Source: a virus. Taken from it: DNA of 46,632 nt. Shown here piece after piece: positions 1 to 7,948 of the stretch. The stretch lies in the IMG/VR virus record IMGVR_UViG_3300023116_000080, positions 1 through 46,632 of that record; one strand, given 5' to 3'. Each line of letters opens with the position of its first letter. The first letter of the stretch is position 1. The notes beneath the pieces are model-generated. The model had not been told where the DNA came from. It was given only the letters and a program-made list of their open reading frames with translations, and searched no databases. Made by a program: the position numbers and the translations under genes.

Positions 1-1
1 A

Positions 2-580
2 AAAGAAAATTTTCCATATAAGGTAGTAGAGCATGATAGATGTGAAGCAGATGATATCATTGCTGCTATTGTAGAAGATACTCAAGAGTTTGGTAAGTAT
101 GAACCAGTGATGATTATATCTTCGGATAAAGATTTTGCTCAGCTGCAAAAGTATGATAATGTATCTCAGTATTCTCCTATCACAAAGAAAATGATTAAGG
201 AAACACATCCACGCAAACAATTAATGGAATTGATTCTTAAAGGTGATCAGGCGGATGGCATTCCTAATGTATTATCTAATGATGATGTATTTGTGGAAGG
301 CATTCGTCAAACACCTCTTCGTAAGAAAGTTATGGAAGACATAATTGATAAATTATCAACCACCTACAAAGAGCCGTATGGTAAAGATGAAGAGTGGATG
401 CGTAATTATATTCGTAATAAAACATTGATTGATCTTTCAGAAACACCGAAAGACATCAAAACAGAAATTATATATAATTATGATAACCAAGATAAATGGT
501 CTAACAAAGGTAAAGTATTTCCCTACCTAATTGAAAAACAGTGTCGTCTACTAATGGATGACCTACAGGATTTTATTTGA
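2..580 (+). CDS. rnh: T4-type RNase H (5'-3' exonuclease), C-terminal part
   Basis: A partial gene whose start lies before the window; the frame is open from base 2. The protein belongs to the T4 RNase H / FEN-type nuclease family, which removes RNA primers and 5' flaps from lagging-strand fragments. What shows this: the acidic metal-binding motif EADDIIA near the visible N-terminus, then SSDKDFAQL, the second metal-binding motif of the family, then GDQADGIPN, which fits the helix-hairpin-helix that grips DNA. T4 RNase H is about 305 residues and the visible 192 match its C-terminal two thirds. In T4, rnh lies near genes 33, 59 and 32; here gp33 and gp32 sit 17 kb away, separated by accessory genes. 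The stop codon is followed after one base by the next start. Confidence 0.9.
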   Translation, partial: KENFPYKVVEHDRCEADDIIAAIVEDTQEFGKYEPVMIISSDKDFAQLQKYDNVSQYSPITKKMIKETHPRKQLMELILKGDQADGIPNVLSNDDVFVEGIRQTPLRKKVMEDIIDKLSTTYKEPYGKDEEWMRNYIRNKTLIDLSETPKDIKTEIIYNYDNQDKWSNKGKVFPYLIEKQCRLLMDDLQDFI

Positions 581-581
581 G

Positions 582-1016
582 ATGGTAAACAAAACTACAT
601 ATTATACATTTGAAATTTTAGAAAAGATTTCTACGGCTAAAACAAAAGCCCAAAAAATTAAACTTCTCCAGGAACAAAATGATAACTGGGCTCTAAAGGA
701 TCTTCTTAGAGGTACCTTTGATGATGCAGTTCAATGGCTATTACCTCAGGGTAAAGTTCCATATGAACCAGCAACTCCAGAATCACATCCTTCAAACTGG
801 ACACAGCATAATAAAAAACTAGCTTATTTTGTTAAGGGCGGTCAAGGTGAACGTATGAGCGTCGTTAAACGAGAAAAGATGTTTTTAGATATTCTCGAGA
901 CAGTGCACCCTCGAGATGCAGAACTTCTTGCTGGAATGATCAACAAGAAACTGCCAATTAAAGGTGTCACAAAAAAACTAGTACAGGAGGCTTATCCCGG
1001 TTTAATTTTACGTTAA
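582..1016 (+). CDS. Conserved DUF6433-like phage protein
   Basis: A 144-residue protein of unknown function. The pattern fits the DUF6433 family common in T4-like marine phages: an N-terminal helix rich in Lys and Gln (KTKAQKIKLLQEQND), then LPQGKVPYEP in the middle, a helical stretch about damage to which nothing can be said, and a C-terminal QEAYPGLI. The frame also offers an upstream start at 558, but that lies inside rnh; the ATG at 582, one base after the rnh stop, fits translational coupling better and gives the usual family length. No catalytic residues stand out. Family assignment is from memory of the pattern. Confidence 0.75.
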   Translation: MVNKTTYYTFEILEKISTAKTKAQKIKLLQEQNDNWALKDLLRGTFDDAVQWLLPQGKVPYEPATPESHPSNWTQHNKKLAYFVKGGQGERMSVVKREKMFLDILETVHPRDAELLAGMINKKLPIKGVTKKLVQEAYPGLILR

Positions 1017-1032
1017 CAAATAAGGAGTACTT

Positions 1033-1182
1033 ATGAGTAGAATACAACTAGATAGATTAAGAAACGATTTACTTGAACTTACCAGTTATATGGAAAAAGT
1101 CAAACAAAGAGGTAATAAGGATCTTTTATCTAAGTTGAAACGTAAACATGATTTTTTAAAGTCTAAATTGGAAACCACTTAA
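1033..1182 (+). CDS. Small coiled-coil protein, 49 residues
   Basis: A short gene with a good Shine-Dalgarno (AGGAG about 6 bases before ATG at 1033). The product starts MSRIQLDRLRNDLLEL and is almost wholly helical, with leucines spaced as in a short coiled coil and many Lys and Arg. It could bind nucleic acid or dimerise, but no family is recognised. It sits between the DUF6433-like gene and the hairpin that precedes the next gene, all in one direction. Confidence 0.6.
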   Translation: MSRIQLDRLRNDLLELTSYMEKVKQRGNKDLLSKLKRKHDFLKSKLETT

Positions 1183-1184
1183 CT

Positions 1185-1223
1185 AGGAGGAGGGACTGGT
1201 GCCAAGCCAGTCCCTTAACACAA
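1185..1223 (+). promoter_or_regulatory. Shine-Dalgarno separated from start codon by a perfect hairpin
   Basis: AGGAGGA at 1185-1191 is followed at once by an 8-bp perfect stem (GGGACTGG at 1192-1199, CCAGTCCC at 1207-1214) with a 7-base loop, then 9 bases to the ATG at 1224. No other Shine-Dalgarno precedes that ATG. In linear form the ribosome site is about 32 bases from the start; with the hairpin folded, the spacing becomes normal. T4 genes 25 and 38 are known to use this arrangement. There is no U-run after the stem, so a terminator is less likely. Confidence 0.7.
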
Positions 1224-1451
1224 ATGCCATCATACACAATGATAGATATAGAAACAAACGAAGAACATGAAATGGTTCTGTCTTTGGCAGAGCGAGAAGA
1301 ATTATTGGCTACAGGAAAGTATAAACAAAAACTTTCTACTGCCAAGTTTGTATCTGATACTACATCTACTCTTCGTAGAGCTGGATCAGAATGGAATAAT
1401 ATGTTAGGTAGAATTAAAAAGAACAATCCTGGAAGCACGATTAATAATTAA
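1224..1451 (+). CDS. FmdB-like small protein lacking the zinc cysteines
   Basis: A 75-residue protein that begins MPSYTMIDIETNEEHEM, the pattern of the N-terminal strand pair of FmdB-type zinc-ribbon proteins, also seen in marine T4-like phages. There are no cysteines at all, so the zinc knuckle of the cellular family is lost. The C-terminal half is polar and probably helical. The start is fixed by the family's M-P-x-Y opening, and no ATG, GTG or TTG precedes it in frame after the previous gene. Translation seems to rely on the upstream hairpin (1185-1223). It abuts phoH with no gap, so the two are probably coupled. Function unknown. Confidence 0.65.
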   Translation: MPSYTMIDIETNEEHEMVLSLAEREELLATGKYKQKLSTAKFVSDTTSTLRRAGSEWNNMLGRIKKNNPGSTINN

Positions 1452-2147
1452 ATGAAAAGAGTCAAGACTCAGAATAATTCCATGACGGTCAAATTGGATG
1501 ATCTTCTTCAGTTTGACCCATTAACCAAAAATCAGGAAATTGCTTATAAAGCTTGGGATGAGGGAGACAATTTAGTATTAGCTGGAACTGCGGGTACTGG
1601 TAAAACATTTATGGCGTTATATCTTGCATTAGAGGATATGCTTGATAAAGAAACCGAGTGGGATCAGGTTGTCATAATTCGATCAATGGTACCCACAAGA
1701 GATATGGGATTTCTGCCAGGAGCCAAAGAAGATAAAGAAGAAGCCTTCACTACACCCTATAGAGCTATCTGTGCTGAATTGTTTGGTGATAAATCATCAT
1801 ATAACAAATTGGTTACATCAAAACAAATAATGTTTGAATCTACATCATTTATTCGCGGGACAACATTTGATAATTCTATTATAATTGTAGATGAAATGCA
1901 GAACCTTAATTTTCATGAATTAGATTCTGTAATCACAAGAGTCGGAAGACACTCTAAAATAATTTTTTGCGGTGACTATAAACAAAGTGATTTTAAGTAT
2001 GATGATGACAAAAACGGTATTATGAAATTTATGCAAATTGTTGAACAATTGAGAAATTTTACAGTCATTAATTTTGGATGGGAAGACATCGTAAGGTCAG
2101 ACTTTGTAAGAGATTATATTATGACAAAAGAAATGTTAGGCTACTAA
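1452..2147 (+). CDS. phoH: PhoH-like P-loop ATPase
   Basis: A 231-residue ATPase of the PhoH family, frequent in marine phages. A Walker A motif GTAGTGKT lies at about residues 44-51 and a Walker B motif IIIVDEMQN at about 142-150; FCGDYKQSD near residue 175 fits the sensor region of this helicase-like fold. Bacterial PhoH is linked to phosphate starvation and RNA metabolism, but the role of phage PhoH is unsettled. The ATG touches the stop of the preceding gene and lacks its own strong Shine-Dalgarno, which implies coupling. Length fits phage PhoH proteins. Family is sure; function is open. Confidence 0.92.
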   Translation: MKRVKTQNNSMTVKLDDLLQFDPLTKNQEIAYKAWDEGDNLVLAGTAGTGKTFMALYLALEDMLDKETEWDQVVIIRSMVPTRDMGFLPGAKEDKEEAFTTPYRAICAELFGDKSSYNKLVTSKQIMFESTSFIRGTTFDNSIIIVDEMQNLNFHELDSVITRVGRHSKIIFCGDYKQSDFKYDDDKNGIMKFMQIVEQLRNFTVINFGWEDIVRSDFVRDYIMTKEMLGY

Positions 2148-2156
2148 GAGGAGAAC

Positions 2157-2342
2157 ATGGCTAAGTATTCAAGATTCGATCCACGCAATAAGAAACGTGG
2201 CAAGCATAAATCACAATCGGAAAATAAAGACCTACGAATTCGAGAAGTGATAGACCGAGAAGAAAAACAATTGTTAAGTGAAGTAATGTATGATGATGAA
2301 CATGACTATGATGAATACGAACCCCGATCATTGCACGGATAG
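2157..2342 (+). CDS. Small charged protein with acidic tail
   Basis: A 61-residue protein after a clear Shine-Dalgarno (AGGAG, 7 bases before ATG). The N-terminal half is very basic (NKKRGKHK), the C-terminal third very acidic (YDDEHDYDEYE). Such two-sided charge is seen in small nucleic-acid-binding or inhibitor proteins, but no family is recognised. The acidic end overlaps, in another frame, a run of ATG codons that may start the next gene. Confidence 0.6.
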   Translation: MAKYSRFDPRNKKRGKHKSQSENKDLRIREVIDREEKQLLSEVMYDDEHDYDEYEPRSLHG

Positions 2343-2571
2343 TATATTTACAATATTGAATTTGAGATCTCAATGGGAGGAAATCACTCTCGGTAATAGA
2401 TCTACATATAAATTAATTAATGAAGATAGTACTATTGATACCTTAAAATGGTTTGTCAATAGTGGATCTAAATCTAACCGCTTTCGTAAAAACTTTAAAC
2501 AGGCATTATCATTGGCTAATGATATAGTTAATTATTATGAAAACTCTAATTTATCAGGTATATGTCGGTAA
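2290..2571 (+). CDS. Small hypothetical protein, start uncertain
   Basis: The frame is open from 2290 to 2571 and encodes up to 93 residues. The first 15 or so (a run of Met, Asn, Thr) are a by-product of the overlapping acidic gene and may not be translated. The protein-like part begins near LRSQWEEITLGNRSTYKL and runs to NDIVNYYE, a plausible small helical domain. Possible starts are the ATGs at 2290-2311 or TTG at 2356 or 2362; none has a good Shine-Dalgarno. The last 35 bases overlap the first glycosyltransferase gene. No family recognised. Confidence 0.5.
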   Translation: MMMNMTMMNTNPDHCTDSIFTILNLRSQWEEITLGNRSTYKLINEDSTIDTLKWFVNSGSKSNRFRKNFKQALSLANDIVNYYENSNLSGICR

Positions 2572-3331
2572 GCGATCAGCTGTTCACGATCTATGTGTTA
2601 ATTCTGTTAAAGACTATTCAGAATGTATAGGTTCAGATTACATTTGCCAAACACAGCCGTTACTACGCATAAAACCAAATCCATTCACATCAAATAGATC
2701 TGAGAACTCATGGAAACAACATGGTGGGTTTTTGCCTATCTATGAGAAAGAAAATGTATTTAATTACATCTACGATTATGATAGGGTTTGTGTAATTGAC
2801 AATGACATATGGATTAGACCCGGCACTCCTAATATTTTTAATGAAATAAAAGACGAAGATATTGCGGCTCAGTTTGAAAGAGAACTACCTGCAGATCCAT
2901 CCTATCGTAAAAGAATAAAGTTATATTCCGAACAGCAGTTGGAACCCCTCAAACAATACGATTGGGATTGGAATGAGAATGGTGGTAATTTCTTTAACTC
3001 TGGTGTCGTAATATATAATTCATCAATAAAGGATATTCTCAAGGGCCAGAAAGCAAAAGAGTTTATGGAGAGAGTTGACTTTCAGGACTTTATTGATGGT
3101 AAGGGTTTTTGGAAATGGCAGACAGATCAAATCATGTTGAACTATTGGGCCAAGAAAGAAAACCTTAAAGTAAAACATCTTGATTGGAAATGGAATGCTC
3201 TATATAATCCATTCTTTGGTGGTGTAGATAAAGACAGAGTCAAAGAAGCCCATTTCGTCCATTTCTTTCAATCTGGTAGATTAGCACAATATGCAAGAGA
3301 TACTAAAGATCTTTTAGAGTTAGTAAAATGA
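2537..3331 (+). CDS. GT8-like glycosyltransferase, copy 1
   Basis: A 264-residue protein of GT-A fold type. CVIDNDIWIRPG near residue 90 carries a D-x-D motif that would hold the metal and nucleotide sugar. FFNSGVVIYN near residue 155 matches the N-S-G-V element of GT8 enzymes, and TDQIMLNYW near residue 195 the acceptor-side D-Q motif. It therefore probably moves a sugar from a UDP- or GDP-sugar to a glycan or protein; the acceptor is unknown. It opens with MKTLIYQVYVGKRS, identical to its neighbour, so the two arose by duplication. The 3' end overlaps the next start by 4 bases (ATGA). Confidence 0.75.
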   Translation: MKTLIYQVYVGKRSAVHDLCVNSVKDYSECIGSDYICQTQPLLRIKPNPFTSNRSENSWKQHGGFLPIYEKENVFNYIYDYDRVCVIDNDIWIRPGTPNIFNEIKDEDIAAQFERELPADPSYRKRIKLYSEQQLEPLKQYDWDWNENGGNFFNSGVVIYNSSIKDILKGQKAKEFMERVDFQDFIDGKGFWKWQTDQIMLNYWAKKENLKVKHLDWKWNALYNPFFGGVDKDRVKEAHFVHFFQSGRLAQYARDTKDLLELVK

Positions 3332-4119
3332 AAACCTTAATATATCAAGTATACGTTGGCAAACGTAGTAAACTTTATGACTTTTGCACAGAGTCAGTAA
3401 AGGCTTATGCTAAACGTATAGGCGCTGATTATCAGGTACAACGGCAACCCATACTTATGATTAAACCCGATCCCTTTATGACCAATCGTAAGGGTAAAAC
3501 TGGTGGTTGGGAAAAGCTGGGTTATCTTCCAATCTTTGAAAAAGAAAATGCATTTACGTTTTTAAAGACTTATGATAGTATAGCAATTATTGATAGTGAC
3601 ATTTATATTAGAAATAATATGAATGAATCTATCTTTGATCAAATTGGATCAAATGACTTTGCAGGTGTACTAGAAAGAGATTTACCCATTACAAAAGAAC
3701 ATAAGAATAAAATTGTAAATTATTCTCGTATGCAATATCAATCTATCCGTAATGTTAATTGGCAATGGAATGATCGTGGGGCCGCCTTCTATAATATGGG
3801 TATGATGGTTATTAACAAATCAATCACTAAATATTTGAATGGTGAAACACCTCAACAATTTTTACGTAGACCAAACTTTAAACCCTTTATTGATGGTGTA
3901 GGTCCATGGCAATGGTCTACAGATCAGACTTTACTTAATGTCTGGGTAAAGGAATCCGGAATGAAAACCAAGAACCTAGACTGGACCTGGAATGCTCTTT
4001 ATACTGCAATTGACGATTCAAGATTATCAGAAGCAAAGTTCATTCATTTTTATTTAAAAGACAAACTACCTGCCAATGGTGAGAATGTCGAACAACTTAG
4101 AGGTATTATAAATGATTAA
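3328..4119 (+). CDS. GT8-like glycosyltransferase, copy 2
   Basis: A 263-residue paralogue of the preceding gene. It shares the first 14 residues exactly and the same order of motifs: AIIDSDIYIRN (D-x-D), FYNMGMMVIN (in place of the N-S-G-V element, with Met for Ser), and STDQTLLNVW. The DNA of the shared N-terminus differs at silent positions, so the duplication is old and the sequence is held by selection. Ser to Met in the central motif may change sugar choice. The stop overlaps the following methyltransferase by 8 bases. A soluble, cytoplasmic enzyme is likely, as there is no signal or membrane segment. Confidence 0.75.
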   Translation: MKTLIYQVYVGKRSKLYDFCTESVKAYAKRIGADYQVQRQPILMIKPDPFMTNRKGKTGGWEKLGYLPIFEKENAFTFLKTYDSIAIIDSDIYIRNNMNESIFDQIGSNDFAGVLERDLPITKEHKNKIVNYSRMQYQSIRNVNWQWNDRGAAFYNMGMMVINKSITKYLNGETPQQFLRRPNFKPFIDGVGPWQWSTDQTLLNVWVKESGMKTKNLDWTWNALYTAIDDSRLSEAKFIHFYLKDKLPANGENVEQLRGIIND

Positions 4120-4717
4120 ACCTGACCTTACGGCATCAGCAACTAATCTTGAAGAATTTTATGAACAGATCACTGCAGCACAACAGGGATCTCATGGTAA
4201 AGAATATACAGAACATCATAAGTCACTTATAGCATGTGCTAATGATCCAGATGTAAATGTTATTAAAGAATTAGGTGTTTGTCAGGGAGCCACCTTTGCG
4301 GCACTTATGATGACAAAGCCAAAGAAGCTTATTGGTTATGATATTGCTTCTAGATATATTGATCCCTACAAACATCTATTTGATAAGTATGCTGAGGAAC
4401 ATAACCTTGATTATGAGTTTCATGAAATGAGTAGTCATGACACTAGATCGGTATCTCAGGTTGATATGTTACACATTGATAGTCTTCATACACCAGCACA
4501 CCTACAACAAGAACTTCGGATGCATGCACCAAAGGTTAGAAAGTATATTGTATTACATGATACAGCTAACTTTAAGGGTTCATCTGGGCTGTTTGTTACT
4601 ATTGCTAAGTATATTACAGAAATGGAACAACTCTGGAAAGTCCATACACATTATATTCATCGTGTAGGATATACAGTATTGGAACGTGTAAATCGTATTC
4701 AACCCGAATGGAAGTAA
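4112..4717 (+). CDS. SAM-dependent methyltransferase (Methyltransf_24-like)
   Basis: A 201-residue class I methyltransferase candidate. KELGVCQGATFAAL near residue 53 is a glycine-rich motif I for S-adenosylmethionine; LIGYDIA follows as motif II; DMLHIDSLHT near residue 117 and VLHDTAN near 147 match the D-x-x-H and H-D elements of the Methyltransf_24 and cephalosporin-hydroxylase-like group, which often act on sugars in surface polysaccharide loci. It sits between the GT8-like pair and a second methyltransferase in one overlapped operon, so O-methylation of a transferred sugar is a reasonable inference. Substrate unknown. Confidence 0.72.
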   Translation: MIKPDLTASATNLEEFYEQITAAQQGSHGKEYTEHHKSLIACANDPDVNVIKELGVCQGATFAALMMTKPKKLIGYDIASRYIDPYKHLFDKYAEEHNLDYEFHEMSSHDTRSVSQVDMLHIDSLHTPAHLQQELRMHAPKVRKYIVLHDTANFKGSSGLFVTIAKYITEMEQLWKVHTHYIHRVGYTVLERVNRIQPEWK

Positions 4718-4718
4718 A

Positions 4719-5288
4719 ATGAAACTTTATGAATACAAAGATCATAATGAATATGTAAATGAACAAACTAGAGCCAATGTTGTAAAGTTACATAAGGTTT
4801 GGGTTTCTAAGCAAACTATTATTCTTATCAAATCTTTGGTCAACTATGCATCAAATGTCTTATGTCATGGTACTCGAAATGGCGCTGAACAAAATTATTT
4901 TAAAGAAGAGTATCCTGAAGCCAATATAATTGGTACAGAGATAGCATATACGGCAACACAATTTCCAATGACAGTACAACATGACTTTCATGAAGATAGA
5001 GAAGAATGGTTTGATAAGTTTGATATTGTTTATAGCAATTCATTTGATCATTCCTATGATCCTACTAAAAGTCTTACGGCCTGGAAAAAACAAATTAATG
5101 ATTCAGGAAAAATTTTTATTGAACTTATGACAGGCGATGATCAAAAGTCAAAGAGTACAGATCCATTAGAAATATCAGAAAGTGAATTTGCGGCTTTATG
5201 TGTTGAAATTGATTTGAAAATAGAAGGTACATATAGAACAATAGGCGGTGAAGGTCGTCATTCTATTCTATATCAATTGTCAAAATGA
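4719..5288 (+). CDS. SAM-dependent methyltransferase-like protein
   Basis: A 189-residue protein with the later part of a class I methyltransferase fold. NVLCHGTRNGAEQNYF near residue 46 stands where motif I should be, NIIGTEIA is motif II, FDIVYSNSFDHSYDP near residue 102 resembles motif IV of the Methyltransf_11 family, and SGKIFIELM the following strand. The N-terminal 40 residues form helices. It starts two bases after the previous stop and overlaps the next gene by 4 bases. It could methylate a sugar or lipid made by the cassette. Motif I is not canonical, so activity is less sure than for its neighbours. Confidence 0.65.
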   Translation: MKLYEYKDHNEYVNEQTRANVVKLHKVWVSKQTIILIKSLVNYASNVLCHGTRNGAEQNYFKEEYPEANIIGTEIAYTATQFPMTVQHDFHEDREEWFDKFDIVYSNSFDHSYDPTKSLTAWKKQINDSGKIFIELMTGDDQKSKSTDPLEISESEFAALCVEIDLKIEGTYRTIGGEGRHSILYQLSK

Positions 5289-5971
5289 AAGTCCAAATAA
5301 TCTATATTGATACCGAGAAGTCAAAAAAACAGGCCCAGACTTCTTTAAAGTCATTTAAGATGTATGGCTGGGATGCAGAGTTATATGAAGGTATTACTCC
5401 TTCTACTTTAGATGAAAATGACTTTCCCTATAAAGATCTAAAGGATGGTAGATTAGAAGCCTTTAAATATAATGAGCCACATAAGTATCCCATAAAGAAA
5501 AGTTGTCTATTTAATAATTTAAAATTTGCTGAGAGAGTTATAGAAGCAAATGAACCAATGGTGTTTGCAGAACATGACTCTCTTTGCATTAGTAAACCTG
5601 AAGAATATTTCTTTACCGATTATTTGTTTTTATCTTTTGAGTATGCCTTTAGTCCCCCCACAGCATTAGCCAAAGAACCCTTTCTAAGTTATAAAACACC
5701 CTTTGGTATTGGTATATCCGATTTTCCTGGTGATTACCCGTTGCGTTATTATAGAGATACATTATATAATAATCATATTATGAGTCCGGGTACAGCATGT
5801 TATGCTTTATCTCCTACAGGTGCAAGAAAGATATTGGCCGCAGCAGAACGTAATGGTTTGGAACAATCTGATTTTATTTACAATTCATATAATGTTTCAA
5901 TGCAATATGTTAATCCAAGTCCCGTCAGATATCAAAAAGAAAACCTCAATACATCACATGTGATAATATGA
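5285..5971 (+). CDS. GT25-like glycosyltransferase 1
   Basis: A 228-residue protein with the pattern of family GT25 (lipooligosaccharide galactosyltransferase type). The N-terminal MKVQIIYIDTEKSKKQ strand and helix, AEHDSLCI near residue 95 in the place of the family's E-D-D metal site, and GTACYALSPTGARKIL near 165, a hallmark of GT25, support this. The E-H-D variant of the metal motif is shared with the next two genes. Genes overlap by ATGA on both sides, so it is translated with its neighbours. Acceptor unknown. Confidence 0.72.
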   Translation: MKVQIIYIDTEKSKKQAQTSLKSFKMYGWDAELYEGITPSTLDENDFPYKDLKDGRLEAFKYNEPHKYPIKKSCLFNNLKFAERVIEANEPMVFAEHDSLCISKPEEYFFTDYLFLSFEYAFSPPTALAKEPFLSYKTPFGIGISDFPGDYPLRYYRDTLYNNHIMSPGTACYALSPTGARKILAAAERNGLEQSDFIYNSYNVSMQYVNPSPVRYQKENLNTSHVII

Positions 5972-6660
5972 AAACATATGCTATAGTCATAAAAGATTCT
6001 GAAGTATCGGAATTTGGATACAATAACCTTTTAACTAGTTCAAAAAAGGTTAAAAACGATTTTGAAGTAAATCGATTTGATGCTATAGTTCCAAAAGACG
6101 TTGATAAACTTCTTATGATATATGGATTAAAATGGAACTATCCATGGAGTGGTGAAGTCATAGACATGCAATCCGGTTTGGTTAAAAGAGCATATGTTAC
6201 CGCAAATCCTAAAGCAAGAATAGCATGTGCTCTTAGTCACTATACATTATGGAAAAAAGCGTCTATGATGGATGAACCTATTTTGATTATGGAACATGAT
6301 GCATATTTTCAAAATAAAATAGATTTTGATCCTAAAGAATGTAAGGGTAACATAATTGGAATTAATAATCCTTTGGGTTGTACTCGCAGGGCCAATCTTT
6401 ATTATGAATCAATTTTATCTAAGCAAGATAAATTTCAGTTGGTCCCATATATTGATGATCAAAAGATACCTCAAGGCCTAGCTGGAAATTCGTCATATAT
6501 AATTAACAGAAAAGGCGCAGAAGATATGTTAAAATTGGTTAACGAATATGGTCTGTGGCCCAATGATGCTTTGATGTGTCGCCAACTAGTGCAGGGGTTA
6601 TATGTCACTAGAAAATTTTATACTCATATTCAAAATCTAAAGAGCACCACAACGCTATGA
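5968..6660 (+). CDS. GT25-like glycosyltransferase 2
   Basis: A 230-residue member of the same family as the genes on both sides. ACALSHYTLWKKA near residue 87 is the conserved S-H-x-x-L-W element of GT25 enzymes. LIMEHDAYF near residue 107 replaces the usual E-D-D by E-H-D. NSSYIINRKGAEDML near 175 matches the G-A-x-x-L helix. The first 60 residues carry an Ile/Val-rich strand that fits the nucleotide-sugar site. It differs from its neighbours enough that the copies are not recent. Overlaps by 4 bases at both ends. Confidence 0.7.
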   Translation: MKTYAIVIKDSEVSEFGYNNLLTSSKKVKNDFEVNRFDAIVPKDVDKLLMIYGLKWNYPWSGEVIDMQSGLVKRAYVTANPKARIACALSHYTLWKKASMMDEPILIMEHDAYFQNKIDFDPKECKGNIIGINNPLGCTRRANLYYESILSKQDKFQLVPYIDDQKIPQGLAGNSSYIINRKGAEDMLKLVNEYGLWPNDALMCRQLVQGLYVTRKFYTHIQNLKSTTTL

Positions 6661-7310
6661 AAAACTACGTAATTACAATTATGGATAATCCCAATTCTGT
6701 AGAGGTGGCCGAAAGATGTATTTCTTCGGGGCAACGTTTTGGTATGCCCATAGAAAAGTTTGAGGCCATAACTCCTAAATCTGATTTGACGGAATTAATG
6801 GCAAAGGAAAAAATAAAAAAGGAAGGTTTTGAAGAGCGCTGGTCACGTATGCCAGAATGTATGTCAGCATTTATGTCACACTATAGTTTGTGGAAAAAAT
6901 CTGTAGAATTAAATGAAGAGATTACCATATTTGAACATGATGCTGTTATTATGGATCCTATACCATACATAAATGATTATAGAGGTTGTATATCTTTTGG
7001 TAGACCTTCTTATGGTAGATATAATAATCCTCCCAGTCTTGGAGTCAATGGTTTAATTTCTAAACCCTACTTTCCGGGAGCTCATGCATATAGAGTCAAA
7101 CCTAACATAGCACAATTACTTATTGACGAAGCAAAGTATCATGCTCGTCCTACTGATGTATTTTTAAACATAAACACCTTTCCATTTTTAGAAGAATATT
7201 ATCCATGGCCAGTAGAGGCCCATGATTCCTTTACGACCATACAAAATGAAAATGGAATTCAAGCCAAACATAATTATGTAAAATTAAAAGATAAGTATGA
7301 GATCATTTAA
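6657..7310 (+). CDS. GT25-like glycosyltransferase 3
   Basis: A 217-residue third member of the GT25-like series. CMSAFMSHYSLWKKSVE near residue 67 and ITIFEHDAVIMDP near 88 repeat the S-H-x-x-L-W and E-H-D motifs of the previous gene. The C-terminal G-A-x-x-L helix is weaker (GAHAYRVKPNIAQLL). Three consecutive GT25-like genes suggest stepwise building of an oligosaccharide, or alternative acceptors. The stop and the next start share one base (TAATG). Confidence 0.7.
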   Translation: MKNYVITIMDNPNSVEVAERCISSGQRFGMPIEKFEAITPKSDLTELMAKEKIKKEGFEERWSRMPECMSAFMSHYSLWKKSVELNEEITIFEHDAVIMDPIPYINDYRGCISFGRPSYGRYNNPPSLGVNGLISKPYFPGAHAYRVKPNIAQLLIDEAKYHARPTDVFLNINTFPFLEEYYPWPVEAHDSFTTIQNENGIQAKHNYVKLKDKYEII

Positions 7311-7948
7311 TGTTGATACCAAAACAAATTGAACACTACCTTGATGTACCAGGGTTTAATAATCCTAAACATTTAGACGCACTAGCAGAAACCGCAAGTA
7401 GCATTCAACCCGGATCGAGAGTATTAGAAATAGGCCCCGCGTTTGGTTGTTCTACTTGGGTGTTGATGACAAATCTACAAAAGGGGGTTGAGTTACATAC
7501 ATGTGATACATTTGGTATGAACCACCCAGCTCTTAAACAAAGACATTATAATGGTGTTATGGCAAAGCATGGACACAATTCAGCCATATCATATGCTATG
7601 AATCTTTATCTTGAAAAAGATCACAGAACATTGTTTAATCATAATGTCAATCAACATCCAAGGCGTTATGAAGTACTTAAAGAAATTCATGCATATCCCA
7701 GCTTGGAATTATTGGCTAAAGATACTAATTGGGATATGGTCTACATTGATGGTTTACATTCATATGAAAATGTATCAGCTGAATTAAACTTCTTGAAGGA
7801 TGTACCACTTCTATGTGGTGATGATTATCATCCCGCACATCCCGGTACCATGCAGGCCATTGATGAGTTTGTTGCTAAAAGAAAATTAAAATTAGTACAT
7901 CACGAATTTGATACTGGTTCAGGATTTTGGAAGATTGATAATGCATAA
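7310..7948 (+). CDS. SAM-dependent methyltransferase
   Basis: A 212-residue class I methyltransferase. RVLEIGPAFGCSTWVL near residue 37 is a good motif I, HTCDTFG follows as motif II, DMVYIDGLHSYENV near 143 is the D-G-x-H-x-Y motif of Methyltransf_24-type enzymes, and CGDDYHP takes the place of the following G-D-D strand. It is probably related to the methyltransferase at 4112 by family but not a close copy. Start by TAATG overlap with the GT25-like gene before. Sugar O-methylation is inferred from context only. Confidence 0.75.
   Translation: MLIPKQIEHYLDVPGFNNPKHLDALAETASSIQPGSRVLEIGPAFGCSTWVLMTNLQKGVELHTCDTFGMNHPALKQRHYNGVMAKHGHNSAISYAMNLYLEKDHRTLFNHNVNQHPRRYEVLKEIHAYPSLELLAKDTNWDMVYIDGLHSYENVSAELNFLKDVPLLCGDDYHPAHPGTMQAIDEFVAKRKLKLVHHEFDTGSGFWKIDNA

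Noticed and set aside
1192-1214. GGGACTGG/CCAGTCCC hairpin as a Rho-independent terminator
   Set aside because: No U-run follows, and the only ribosome site of the next gene lies just before the stem, which favours a translational role.
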